Of a DNA stretch of 64,000 nucleotides, positions 52,297 through 61,580 are shown one piece after another. The DNA comes from Puniceicoccus vermicola. GTDB taxonomy: Bacteria; Verrucomicrobiota; Verrucomicrobiia; Opitutales; Puniceicoccaceae. Positions within the stretch are counted from its first letter, which is position 1; the number at the start of each line of letters is the position of its first letter. The DNA is taken from NCBI RefSeq assembly GCF_014230055.1, contig NZ_JACHVA010000143.1, positions 101,191 to 165,190 of the forward strand, given 5' to 3'. The translations under genes and the position numbers were made by a program. The notes below the pieces were generated by a model that was not told the origin of the DNA, ran no database searches, and worked only from the letters and a program-made list of their open reading frames with translations.

Positions 52297-52667
52297 TCGT
52301 AAATAAGAGGCCTTCCCGGTCAAGTGAAGAGCCCCAAATTACACCGGAAAAACGACTATGTTATTTCGATAGACCGGTGGCATCCCCGGAAAAGAATCAC
52401 CTAGCTCTAGAACCAGACCCCGACAAAAACTTGAATATCGAGTAAACCGTTCGACTTCATTCAAACCTATGGACAAACCTCGCGGAACGATTTCGCCCCC
52501 ACCGGGAAATATCGAGCGGCCCAGTCTAGGATGCTGAAGTCGAAGAAACCGAACAAGGAAGTAGCGTTTCAACTTGGGATCCAAAACACTGCTGCCTACA
52601 CCCATTGTTTCAAGAACGAGACGGGAATCTCTTCCAGACTCTTCTGGCGATTTCCTCTGCTTCAAAC
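52297..52667. other. Intergenic, no confident gene
   Basis: A 108-residue minus-strand frame starts with TTG at 52665, three bases beyond the stop of the beta-helix gene. It has no recognisable domain, so it is not called. No terminator was seen. Confidence 0.4.
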
Positions 52668-55301
52668 CTAAAGGCTTGGACTATCGACATCGAGATGGGA
52701 AATCTGAATATCATCATCTTTACCCTCACTGTGGCTCTGCAATTCAATCAGGCACTCTGTCCCTCCAATATTCTCAAAGGTATTATCCCGGACAGTAAAC
52801 GAGTAAAATCCCTGCGGTCCCCATATCATGCTGCGTCCGAAGGCAACATGCACACCGTTATGGCGAAGATCGGTAAACTCATTCCCTTCGATGAGCACCC
52901 TGCCCCGGTCGCCCCGTCTCAGAGGCGTACCAAAGAGGATTCCCGAATGTGCGATGTGCTGTCCGCAATCGACGATCCGGTTACCACGAACGGTCAACTC
53001 GTTCATGGCCCAACCCATGCCGGGTTGGTAAACATACACACCCGAAAGGTAAGTATCCTCAATCTCATTATCCAGTAGCTGAACCTTTCCGGAAATGACT
53101 ACCAAACCGGCGCCCTCCAAAGTGCCAAGAATTCGGTTTTCGGAAACGGTGACATAATCGCTGTCACGAATGATCGAACCATAGGAATCAATATGGATCG
53201 CACTGTCGCGCGTCTCACGAATTTCGTTACGGCTTAGCGAGATCTGGCAGGCCCCTTGCAGACGGATTCCATATTGACCGGAGCCTTCAATCAAACAGTC
53301 CACAACGAGTCCCTCATTTACATTATCCAGTTGAATCGCCGGCCCCTCTCCGCCTTCCGTGGAAACATACTGGGCCAGCACGCCACGACATCCGGAGAAA
53401 TCGAGTAAGGCCCGGTTTCGACGAAGCGGAGCAGTCTCGTCGGTAGTCAGCATCAAACTCTGCACCGCGACATTCTCACAACCGATGAAGCGAAGTCCCT
53501 GATGATCCAGACTCTCAAAGATTAGCTTGCTGCCTGGTCCCTCTCCCTGGATCCGAATATTATTTCGTCCTGCAATGCGGATGTGTTGGCGGATCTTCGT
53601 AAAGGGGAAAGTGGCATACTCCTCCATCGGCGCAATCCGGTAGATTCCCTCTGGAACGAAGAGCGTCCCCCCTGCCTCGGGGAGCGCGGCCAGCGCGGTC
53701 TGAAATGCCTCCGTGTCATTGTGAACCCCATCCCCCAGGGCTCCGTAGTCACGAACATCCACAAACTCTTCTCCGATTCGCTCCAAGATATCAGTCGAAG
53801 TCGGCGCATCAAAATCGGTGTAAGCAGTCTCTTCACGCGCAAATGCATAGACATCGAAATACTCGGGATCGAGGTCCTCAACGACAAAGCCAGCTGCTAT
53901 CTCTTCCCCGGACCCCTCATCGATCGGTGCCTGGGAGACAAGGTTGCCGAGAACAACTGAGTCCTCGAATTTACCTCCGAGCAAAATCGGTTTAGCGTTT
54001 TGGACAAATGTATTTCCTTCAAAGAAGATGCTCGAAAAAGCGACTTCATCCGGGGTCTCCCCCTTCAGGAAAACCAATCCCTCCGCCTCAGACAACTCAA
54101 CCCGGTTTCCCTCCATAGAGGCACCTTCCATGCCCTTCATGCGCAGCCCCATTCCTCCTGGACCATAAATGCGATTCCCCGCCACAGCAGCAGGCCCTCC
54201 CGTGAGTTTCAAAGCGGACGAATAGTGAGATTCTGAGTGGTATGGACGAGGATTTCCCGAACGGGCCGCCAAACCAGAGCGCACCAATGTATTGTCAATC
54301 ACCGTATAATCCCGAAGCAGCCCATAGGAGGCTATACCATTCCCATAAGTTCTCTCGATCCAGTTCCCTTCGACTCGAATCGATTCGCCCGCCATAATAA
54401 ATCCCCGGCCAAATCCAGGACCAATCAAGGTGTTCTGCAAAAAGCGATACCCATGACTCGGAGTATCCCGATGCTGTTTATAGTAAATCATGGAGGTGTT
54501 ATCATCCATGGGCTCTTCCATGTAATTGTAGGCGACGGTTGCCTCATCACAGTTGTCCACCTTGACGTTGTCCGCTCGCGTATTCCGGATGTCACAATCA
54601 ACAACCCAGATGTTTTTCGAAAAGAAAAAGCCGAGACCCAGATCCCCCTGATCCACATAAACATTAATCAATTGAATCTGATCCGTTTTAGCCGTCCGAA
54701 AGGAATTTCCCGTTTTCACATCACCACCTCGGCGCTGTCGATTGAACGGCGTCTGCGTAATTGCCAAGTCTCGCAACGAAATATTTTTCCCACCCGTGAT
54801 CATCATCGCGTTTGAATGGAAGGCGTAATGAGGAAGCGTCTTGGTAAATTCGAATTCGAGAACCGACTCCATCCCTTCTCCGACAAAGTGGATATTCTCC
54901 AGTCCTTCCCCTCCTCCCGGATGCCAGATGTTGCCAGGCTTTGATTTCCCATAGGCACGGATCATCGAAGCAGGATTCGACTCATCCATCTCGAAATGAT
55001 AAGTTCCTTTCGGAATGAAAAGAACGCCGCCCCCTTGCGACTGCAACGCTTCAACGGCCCTCTCAAAATAAGGATTGGCGATCTGCTCACCATCTCCCAA
55101 AGCGCCCAAGTCTTTTACGTTTACAACTGGCATACTTGCGTAGTCGATACGCGGCATCTCCTCGAGCCCTGTCCTTTCATAAAAGGAATCCGGAAGATTC
55201 TCCACTGCAGCAGCGGAATTCGCCATCCCAGAAACCACAAGGGCTAGAAAAGCAAAGAAATATGTGGGAAGGCCAAGAGTCGATTTTTTGAGAGAAGCCA
55301 T
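52668..55301 (-). CDS. Secreted tandem beta-helix (pectin-lyase-like) protein
   Basis: This 877-residue protein has a signal peptide (LPTYFFAFLALVVSGMANSA). It contains two pectin-lyase-like repeats, each opening with the same entry motif: VNVKDLGALGDGEQ near residue 60 and VDVRDYGALGDGVHND near residue 514. Each is followed by an ALPEAGGTLFVPEGIY-like strand and many beta-helix rungs. The duplicated N-terminal motif shows an internal domain duplication. The catalytic class cannot be set without alignment. The gene starts 36 bp after operator 2. Confidence 0.82.
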   Translation of the reverse strand: MASLKKSTLGLPTYFFAFLALVVSGMANSAAAVENLPDSFYERTGLEEMPRIDYASMPVVNVKDLGALGDGEQIANPYFERAVEALQSQGGGVLFIPKGTYHFEMDESNPASMIRAYGKSKPGNIWHPGGGEGLENIHFVGEGMESVLEFEFTKTLPHYAFHSNAMMITGGKNISLRDLAITQTPFNRQRRGGDVKTGNSFRTAKTDQIQLINVYVDQGDLGLGFFFSKNIWVVDCDIRNTRADNVKVDNCDEATVAYNYMEEPMDDNTSMIYYKQHRDTPSHGYRFLQNTLIGPGFGRGFIMAGESIRVEGNWIERTYGNGIASYGLLRDYTVIDNTLVRSGLAARSGNPRPYHSESHYSSALKLTGGPAAVAGNRIYGPGGMGLRMKGMEGASMEGNRVELSEAEGLVFLKGETPDEVAFSSIFFEGNTFVQNAKPILLGGKFEDSVVLGNLVSQAPIDEGSGEEIAAGFVVEDLDPEYFDVYAFAREETAYTDFDAPTSTDILERIGEEFVDVRDYGALGDGVHNDTEAFQTALAALPEAGGTLFVPEGIYRIAPMEEYATFPFTKIRQHIRIAGRNNIRIQGEGPGSKLIFESLDHQGLRFIGCENVAVQSLMLTTDETAPLRRNRALLDFSGCRGVLAQYVSTEGGEGPAIQLDNVNEGLVVDCLIEGSGQYGIRLQGACQISLSRNEIRETRDSAIHIDSYGSIIRDSDYVTVSENRILGTLEGAGLVVISGKVQLLDNEIEDTYLSGVYVYQPGMGWAMNELTVRGNRIVDCGQHIAHSGILFGTPLRRGDRGRVLIEGNEFTDLRHNGVHVAFGRSMIWGPQGFYSFTVRDNTFENIGGTECLIELQSHSEGKDDDIQISHLDVDSPSL

Positions 55302-55337
55302 TACTCGGGGAATTAAGGGTTAAACCAAAAGCCTTAA

Positions 55338-55351
55338 TGAAATGCATTACA
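55338..55351. promoter_or_regulatory. Operator, module 2 site 2
   Basis: TGAAATGCATTACA, 36 bp before the tandem beta-helix gene. The placement near the start suits repression. Confidence 0.78.
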
Positions 55352-55601
55352 TCGTCAAACTAAATCTTCCCTTTCACCTCAAGTCTCTCACGACGTGAGG
55401 GTATTGATTTCACGCCGATCTAACTCAATCTGGACATTCTATGCATCTCCCTCTCCTATCGAAACTACTGGGGAAATTTTCCAGTCATATCCTGAGTTCG
55501 TAGCGCCATGAGAAAAGGTTGGACTCATTTGTAGTCCAAGAAGTTTCCCCCTGAAAGAGAATCTCCGAAGCAAATCTTGACAGGAAGAAGATTCACACCA
55601 A

Positions 55602-55615
55602 TGTAACGCATTGCA
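55602..55615. promoter_or_regulatory. Weak operator, module 2 site 3
   Basis: TGTAACGCATTGCA agrees with TGNAATGCATTNCA except for one core base. It lies just upstream of the sulfatase remnant and about 510 bp before the alpha/alpha-barrel gene. It may be decayed with the pseudogene. Confidence 0.4.
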
Positions 55616-55641
55616 AAAATATTGAGGAACCGGATGCCTAA

Positions 55642-55901
55642 TCTCAATCCGGGCGAACCATGCAAGCCATAAGGAATGCGCCCCAAATCGATCCTCGGAT
55701 CGCAGAGCGAGTCGAACACTTTCTCTACCGCGTCCCGGAAGAACACTACGACTTCGAGATCAATCCAAACGACAGACAAAATCTAATCCAACACCCGCCT
55801 AAAACGACAACCTTCACTCAATACGCAGCCAACTGAAACAATGGATGATCCAAACCAAGGATCCTGCCCTCAGAACCTTTGAATGCTACCTCAAGAAATG
55901 A
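55642..55901 (+). pseudogene. Sulfatase C-terminal remnant
   Basis: One frame from 55642 reads SQSGRTMQAIRNAP, then DPRIAERVEHFLYRVPEEHY and DFEINPNDRQNLIQHP, the usual C-terminal block of type I sulfatases. Near 55801-55818 the frame shifts by one base, and the next frame continues SQLKQWMIQTKDPALRTFE to the TGA at 55899-55901. No sulfatase N-terminus lies upstream. This is a decayed, frameshifted fragment. Confidence 0.75.
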
Positions 55902-56124
55902 ATGCGCACTATGCACCCATGGTTCTGGGCAAGTTCCATGCCGTGGCAATATTCTTGAACGACATCGCCAGCGCTGAATTCATGGCATGAAACTCCGACC
56001 ATCAATATAACTCTCATAGACCCTCTCATCCCGAGAAAAAGTCAGAACCAATAACATTCCTTCCCCAATCAAGGCCTCCCTCGAATCTTCCTCTTTCAAT
56101 TCGACTCAAAACAAACAGCGATCG
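55902..56124. other. Intergenic, nothing recognised
   Basis: This gap may still carry decayed sequence from the sulfatase, but no similarity was recognised. The promoter of the following gene is presumed here. Confidence 0.4.
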
Positions 56125-57519
56125 ATGACAACGCATATTCAGTACCCACGCCCAGAGGCTACCGCGCAATCCGTGTTTACCCAAGAGATGGTCGACATGG
56201 CAACGGCCCACATTCTCAGCTGGCGACAAGCCGTCGGCAACTTCGGAACTCTTCTCCTCCATGCTTGCTGGGGAGAATCGTCCAGCCTCCAACGGCGTTA
56301 CCACGGTCAAACCGCTCCAGGAACCTACCCCCGTTTTCAGGGCATGCGCGCTCTTTTTGATTACACTGGAGACGAAACTTGGCGTTGGCAGGCTGACGAC
56401 ATCATCGCCAATATTCTATTCCTTCAAGAGCCTGGCGGAGGCTTTCGGCATGCGGCAAACGAAGGGGAGCCCATCTATTCCTCCGACCCAACCTGCCCCA
56501 TCCACCAAGGCCTTCCCCTTCTCACTTTGGTTGAATATCTGGACTGGTCCGGCGCCCTCGAAGAGCGGAAGCCAGCAGTGGCCGAAGCCATTGAGAAAAA
56601 CCTCGGATTTTTGGCCCGCGACTGGTGGAAAAAGGGGAATGTTTGGTCAGGTCCCCTACCCGACGCCGGATTCTGCGGCGTAACCAATCAAGATTTGGTC
56701 GTTGTTGCGGCTATGGCGCGCCATGCTCAAATAACCGGTGAGGATCATTTCTACAAAACCTACGGAAAACCGACCCTCGATTTCTTTCTCTCCCCAAGAT
56801 TTTACCACGAGAATATCGGCCTTTTCGAACGAGGCGACAAACCCAACTTCACCGAGCGCACCGGCTATCATGATCTCGTTATTCGGATGTTGGAGATCAC
56901 TCATCATGCCACCGGCGATGAGCGATTGCCAGCCGTCCTCGATAATGTGTGTAATCACCTCTTCGATGCAGTTTTCACCGATTCGGAGGGTTGGACCTAT
57001 TTCGGCTGGGGCGCTGAAACCGACCCTGACGACAAGAGCTACGTAAAGTCATGGACCCGTAACCCTCAGGTGATGACGGAAACTCCTAAACTCCTTCTTT
57101 GTCTCAAAGATCATTTGAGGCGAAATCCAAATCCTGACCAGCAAAAGACCTTCGACAAAATCGAACAGACTATGGCCGCCTATGTTTTCTCTGACGGCTC
57201 GATTCCCCTCACCCTCAATGGAGACGACGACCTCTTCAAAGTAACCAGCACTCCGCTTCAAATCTGGAGCTACGCAATCCAGTATCTCGGCAAAAAACTG
57301 AAGAGCCCAAAGAGAACCCAGATCCCATGCATTCATCGCTCAACAGGTCGCGTTTCCTGGAGATGCAATCAAGACCTCTGGACCATCGAGGTCGATGGCG
57401 TCCGACAGTTTGGAGGTCTGAAATCCAATCCATCTGCCGTGGTCATCGGACCGGAGGAAACGCTCGCTGGAGCCGACTTTGATCGACTTGCGGAACCGAG
57501 TGTCATCGAAAAAATTTGA
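56125..57519 (+). CDS. Cytoplasmic alpha/alpha-barrel-like protein, probable glycosidase
   Basis: This 464-residue protein has no signal peptide. The helical, aromatic-rich pattern (FQGMRALFDYTGDETWRWQA, YLDWSGALEERK, GYHDLVIRMLEITHHATGDE) fits an (alpha/alpha)6-barrel of glycosidase or unsaturated-uronyl-hydrolase type. No specific family motif was identified. It is in module 2 on the plus strand and could process imported oligosaccharides. The substrate is unknown. Confidence 0.55.
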   Translation: MTTHIQYPRPEATAQSVFTQEMVDMATAHILSWRQAVGNFGTLLLHACWGESSSLQRRYHGQTAPGTYPRFQGMRALFDYTGDETWRWQADDIIANILFLQEPGGGFRHAANEGEPIYSSDPTCPIHQGLPLLTLVEYLDWSGALEERKPAVAEAIEKNLGFLARDWWKKGNVWSGPLPDAGFCGVTNQDLVVVAAMARHAQITGEDHFYKTYGKPTLDFFLSPRFYHENIGLFERGDKPNFTERTGYHDLVIRMLEITHHATGDERLPAVLDNVCNHLFDAVFTDSEGWTYFGWGAETDPDDKSYVKSWTRNPQVMTETPKLLLCLKDHLRRNPNPDQQKTFDKIEQTMAAYVFSDGSIPLTLNGDDDLFKVTSTPLQIWSYAIQYLGKKLKSPKRTQIPCIHRSTGRVSWRCNQDLWTIEVDGVRQFGGLKSNPSAVVIGPEETLAGADFDRLAEPSVIEKI

Positions 57520-57797
57520 CCCATTTCCACCTTCAGATCTCCGATCAGTCTAGATCGGGACGATGGAATCCACCCGCCCGCTACACCTCAAGAGTCCGTT
57601 GGACTTCATTCGCAATAGAATCGCGGCGAGAGAATCTATTAACCCCATCGCACAATCCTATTCTCTCAGACCAAACCATGTTCCGAAGATCCCAGAGTCA
57701 ACAACCTCCCACCCAGCTACGCCGAATGTTTTTTAGATCGCCCAGATTTCAATATCTTCAAGCGAGTTAGCCTGCAGTATGGTCGCCGAATACTCCT
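57520..57797. other. Convergent intergenic, nothing recognised
   Basis: Between the convergent ends of the barrel gene and the sorting-tail gene no clear bidirectional terminator was found. Confidence 0.35.
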
Positions 57798-58571
57798 CTA
57801 GCGTCTCCTGCGAAGTCCAAAACAACTAAAAAGAGCGAGTAGAGAGATAGTCATCGAGGAGGACGACATTTCCGGAATCGAGGAGGTAATCACGATATTA
57901 TCGTAGGCTTGGAAAGCGTTCCCTTTGATTTGGATTTTGGAAAAAGAATTGAAAGTGGAGTCAGTTACGGATCCTAAAACGCTACCATCTACCGATATCG
58001 TAATCGTGCTCGTCGCCGAATCCCATGATGCTTCAAACAAGGCCATCCCCTCGCCTCCATCAACAGTTGCCTTGTGCCCCGAATTTAGTTCCAGGGTCAA
58101 CGAGTCCAACACTGAGCTGTCATTCCAACTTTCGACGGCCCCTGTCTGCTTCTCTATGGTCACGAAGCCTTTACCTCCATAGCTCGTTTCGGACCCCGAA
58201 TTCCACGTAAATGCGTATCCTCCCGTACCCGCATCATTCAGCATCGCAAACCAAGTATACCTTTGATAGCTCGTGTGGATCACATTATAAGAAACCGTCC
58301 AGTCTTGAGTCAGTGTGGTTCCTATATCATGCTCAACAATCACATTGCTGAGTGAAAGATACGGCTGGTCGGGATCGACCCCAGCATTCGTCCCCAAATT
58401 GACAGGATTCCCACCCGCAGACGTGACAATGGGATAGGCAGCCCTCAGGGCGTCATTGTTGGCGTAATCAAAGGTATCTTCAAATACTGTACCCGCCTGC
58501 AAAGCGCTAGTAGCCAAAAAGGCAGTCAGAAGAAATGGGGTATATCGTCCCGATCGGTTGAGTCGTGTCAT
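57798..58571 (-). CDS. Beta-rich surface protein with variant PEP-CTERM tail
   Basis: Predicted 257 residues from the ATG at 58571, with AGGAGA upstream supporting the start. A signal peptide (YTPFLLTAFLATSALQAG) is followed by a concanavalin-like body (FEDTFDYANNDALRAAYPIV). The C-terminal sorting tail is IPEMSSSSMTISLLALFSCF, then GLRRRR. The IPEMS motif parallels IPELS in the module 1 protein. It lies behind operator 4 (80 bp). Confidence 0.75.
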   Translation of the reverse strand: MTRLNRSGRYTPFLLTAFLATSALQAGTVFEDTFDYANNDALRAAYPIVTSAGGNPVNLGTNAGVDPDQPYLSLSNVIVEHDIGTTLTQDWTVSYNVIHTSYQRYTWFAMLNDAGTGGYAFTWNSGSETSYGGKGFVTIEKQTGAVESWNDSSVLDSLTLELNSGHKATVDGGEGMALFEASWDSATSTITISVDGSVLGSVTDSTFNSFSKIQIKGNAFQAYDNIVITSSIPEMSSSSMTISLLALFSCFGLRRRR

Positions 58572-58650
58572 AGGGGTAATCTCCTTTTTTGGATTAGATT
58601 CGAAAAACGAACGTAGCAAAACTCCAGCTAAGCGATGCGTCAATCCAAAA

Positions 58651-58664
58651 TGTAATGCATTTCA
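58651..58664. promoter_or_regulatory. Operator, module 2 site 4
   Basis: TGTAATGCATTTCA, 80 bp upstream of the sorting-tail surface protein. Confidence 0.75.
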
Positions 58665-58873
58665 TAAAATAGGCAAAGATCTCGGTATTCATCCATTCAG
58701 AAACTCGTGATGGCAATGATCTGCCGAAGATTCGATAGAGAAAAATAAAACTGTGCTTGAGGCAGAGAATCGGGCAACAGATCGATTTCCGCCGACCTCA
58801 CCTATCCGGCGTCGGCAAATCTGGATCGGCTCGCATCCACTAGAGAGATCCACTGGAAGGCAATTCAGCCAAA

Positions 58874-59875
58874 CTACGCCATGAGCTCTATTTTTTCCTC
58901 AACTACAGCATCCAGAGGGGGTCGGCTGGAGAGATATCTCTCCGCCTCATCCACCGCAAAATCTCCCATTCGATAGCACTCGTTTCCGATCGACCCAGCT
59001 ATGTGAGAAGTCAAAAAGACGTTGGGTAGCCGAGCAAACGGAGAAGCGTTCAAATTCTCTTCTTCCGTCAGAACATCGAGAACAGCGAAGAGATCCGGTC
59101 GATCTTTGACCACATCATAAACCTCTGACTCAGCCAAAAGCCCCCCTCGCGCCGTATTGATCAAGACTCCACCTTCCGGCATCTGTCGAACCAACTCCCC
59201 GGTAATCATTCCCACGGTGCTCGGGAGTAATGGGGCGTGCAGGCTCACTACTTTCGATGAGCGAAAGATCTCTCGCAAGCTATTGACCCGCTGCACCCCA
59301 AATTCGTCAAAAATGGCCGACGGAGCATAGGGATCATACCCGAGGACATCGAGATTCATAGAGAACAGCCTTTTGCAAACAAGTTGCCCAATCGCTCCCA
59401 ACGAGACGATCCCTACGGTCGATCCGTGATACACTCCCGGACTCAGATCTCGGTTCACGGTTTCTCGATTGCTACGAATGGCGCGATTGTCGAGCCACGC
59501 TCGCTTAAGAGCAAAGACGACCGATGCTACCGTATAATCGGCAACCGGAATCGCATTGGCCCGGAAAGAGCTCGTCAAGAGAATCGAACGCTTCCAAAAG
59601 GACTCCGTCACAAAATACCGAACCGAACCCGCGCCATAAAAAAGGGCTTTTAGATTCGGCAGAGCATCGAGAAGCTCCTCATCCATTTTCGGACAGCCCC
59701 ATCCGGAAAAAACGATTTCCACTTCGGAAAATGATCCTGGGGAGGCAAGGATCTCTTCTCGGCCATAAACCAACCCGTCGCTCTCCGTTAAAGTATGAAT
59801 GCGATCACGGGCTTCCCGCCGGTAAATGAGGTCGCATGCCTTTTGATCCAGGAGATATATCGAGCGAGGCGCCAT
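58874..59875 (-). CDS. D-isomer-specific 2-hydroxyacid dehydrogenase
   Basis: This 333-residue protein has the NAD-binding motif VGIVSLGAIGQLVCKRL. It also has the catalytic Arg in LINTARGGLLAES, the Glu in DVLTEEENLN and the catalytic His in LTSHIAGSIG. It reduces or oxidises 2-keto/2-hydroxy acids with NAD(P). In module 2 it takes the metabolic-oxidoreductase place that Gfo/Idh/MocA has in module 1. Operator 5 lies 44 bp before its ATG. Confidence 0.92.
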   Translation of the reverse strand: MAPRSIYLLDQKACDLIYRREARDRIHTLTESDGLVYGREEILASPGSFSEVEIVFSGWGCPKMDEELLDALPNLKALFYGAGSVRYFVTESFWKRSILLTSSFRANAIPVADYTVASVVFALKRAWLDNRAIRSNRETVNRDLSPGVYHGSTVGIVSLGAIGQLVCKRLFSMNLDVLGYDPYAPSAIFDEFGVQRVNSLREIFRSSKVVSLHAPLLPSTVGMITGELVRQMPEGGVLINTARGGLLAESEVYDVVKDRPDLFAVLDVLTEEENLNASPFARLPNVFLTSHIAGSIGNECYRMGDFAVDEAERYLSSRPPLDAVVEEKIELMA

Positions 59876-59918
59876 TATTGGAAAACTACTGAAGAAAGGA
59901 GATTCTGATACCGCAAAA

Positions 59919-59932
59919 TGAAATGCATTACA
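59919..59932. promoter_or_regulatory. Operator, module 2 site 5
   Basis: TGAAATGCATTACA in the gap between the lacI stop (59988) and the dehydrogenase start (59875), both genes on the minus strand. It is identical to site 2. Confidence 0.78.
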
Positions 59933-59987
59933 TAAAAAGGCCGCAACGACAAAATGAACGAAATCTGAATCTTCCGAATTTTGGCCT

Positions 59988-61049
59988 TTAGATTTTCTTC
60001 AACTCAGTCATTCGAGCGACTGATTCCCGATGAATTACGGAACCTTGAACCGTTTGGCCAAACCCCTCGCCTGAAATTTCTCCTCCATCCTCTCCCGAGC
60101 GGCTCTTCTTCATCAGTTTCAGAAGAGTCTCTGCACTTTTGCGGGCGACCTCCCGATATCCGGTATCCACCGTAGTCAAACGTGGAGTGAGCACTTCACC
60201 ATACCGATAGTTCCCAAAACCCATCACGGAAATGTCTTCCGGAACCGACAACCCGCATTCACGAATTGCTCTCATCGCTCCGGCGGCAACATCATCCGTA
60301 ATCCCGACAATTGCAGAAGGGCGACGTCCAGACTCAAGGACCCGCTTCATGGACTCGTAGCCACTCTTCATATCCCACAAGGAAGCAACGAAGCGTTCTT
60401 TCACATTATCAATTCCATACTCTTGCATGAGGCGCCCCCAATCCCCAAACAGGCTATTCCCCCAACTCGCTTCGGGACCGGCGAGGATGAGGATGTCCCG
60501 ATGCCCCATTTCTTCCACGAGATAGAGAAGAGCCTTACGACTGACCGCTTCGTCATCCAAGTGCACATGAGGAGCTTTCACACTTTCGCCGTACGCACTC
60601 AACAGGACGAAAGGGGTCCCATGCTCCCGAAGCTCCCAGAAATGCTTTTCTCCCGCATTATAATTCACAGTCGAGACAATCATCCCGGAAACCCGGTATT
60701 CGACGGCATTGTGTAGGCACTCGATCTCCCTCTCGATATCCTGGTCCGTATTGTAGAGAACCGTCGAATAACCATTGCTGAACAAGTGGGCCTGGATCTC
60801 AGAAATCAAACGAGAAGTCGACTCCGCCTCGCTGTTCCCGATGACAATCGCAACCAGGCGAATTTTTCCCTGAATCACACCGTGAACCAGTTGATTGGGT
60901 CGATACTGCAATCGATTCGCCAAATCCATGATGCGCTGACGTGTCTTAACATCAACCACATCCTGATTCCGCAGAGCTCTGGAAACCGTTGCAGTCGACA
61001 CACCGGCCAAATCTGCAATTTGTTTCATCGATACGATCTTTCCCGCCAT
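59988..61049 (-). CDS. LacI-family transcriptional regulator, module 2
   Basis: Predicted 353 residues from the ATG at 61049. An ATG at 61028 gives MKQIADLAGVSTATVSRALR directly and is also possible. The HTH is followed by YRPNQLVHGVIQGK and a periplasmic-binding-protein-like sensor domain (VGITDDVAAGAMRAIRECG). It probably binds the TGNAATGCATTNCA sites found before the module 2 transcription units, one of them in its own promoter region. The effector is unknown. Confidence 0.92.
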   Translation of the reverse strand: MAGKIVSMKQIADLAGVSTATVSRALRNQDVVDVKTRQRIMDLANRLQYRPNQLVHGVIQGKIRLVAIVIGNSEAESTSRLISEIQAHLFSNGYSTVLYNTDQDIEREIECLHNAVEYRVSGMIVSTVNYNAGEKHFWELREHGTPFVLLSAYGESVKAPHVHLDDEAVSRKALLYLVEEMGHRDILILAGPEASWGNSLFGDWGRLMQEYGIDNVKERFVASLWDMKSGYESMKRVLESGRRPSAIVGITDDVAAGAMRAIRECGLSVPEDISVMGFGNYRYGEVLTPRLTTVDTGYREVARKSAETLLKLMKKSRSGEDGGEISGEGFGQTVQGSVIHRESVARMTELKKI

Positions 61050-61141
61050 CACCACAGGAAATATAGCCGATCCACTATCTTCAACACTGATTTTACAAAT
61101 TTGCTTTGGACATCGGATAAAACCTGAAATAGACCTTATCT

Positions 61142-61155
61142 TGCAATGCATTTCA
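61142..61155. promoter_or_regulatory. Operator, module 2 site 6
   Basis: TGCAATGCATTTCA between the divergent lacI and truncated sulfatase genes. It could autoregulate lacI and control the former sulfatase. Confidence 0.7.
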
Positions 61156-61201
61156 ATCGAATTTTACCATCCAATCGAAAACTAAAGCCCAAGACAGAAG
61201 A

Positions 61202-61579
61202 ATGCCTACCACCGCCAATTCCACCCTCAATGTAATCTACATCCATACCCACGACATGGGTCGATACATTGCCCCCTACGGCTTTCCTGTTCCCACACCA
61301 AATCTCCAGGATTTCACCCGGGAATCGACTCTTTTCCGCCAGGCTTATTGCTGCGCCCCCACCTGTTCTCCGAGTCGGGCGGCGCTCCTCACTGGACAGA
61401 CGGCGCATGAATCGGGCATGTGGGGCCTAGCTCACCTTGGGTTCACACTCGAACATCCCGAACGGCACCTAGCCGCGTTTCTCCGTGAAAAAGGTTTCGA
61501 AACGGTTCTCTGCGGCATTCAGCACGAATTCAGCGATGAGGCTGAAAAACCGTACGATTTCATCTACGCCGAACAATAA
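61202..61579 (+). pseudogene. Sulfatase, truncated after 125 residues
   Basis: The N-terminus of a type I sulfatase is present. The formylglycine motif CSPSR is in CCAPTCSPSRAALLTGQTA, and AFLREKGFETVLCGIQHE continues the family pattern. Known sulfatases run to about 450-520 residues. Here family-like sequence continues to YDFIYAEQ and then stops at a TAA at 61577. GAAC at 61571-61574 abuts the end of an IS91-family element, suggesting insertion truncated the gene. The remaining protein lacks most of the metal site and cannot be active. Confidence 0.8.
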
Positions 61580-61580
61580 A

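Noticed and set aside
52339..52665. 108-residue minus-strand frame after the beta-helix gene
   Set aside because: TTG start, no domain, no upstream signal; not enough to call a gene.
55525..55779. 84-residue minus-strand frame
   Set aside because: Antisense to the sulfatase remnant, whose plus-strand reading matches the sulfatase C-terminus.
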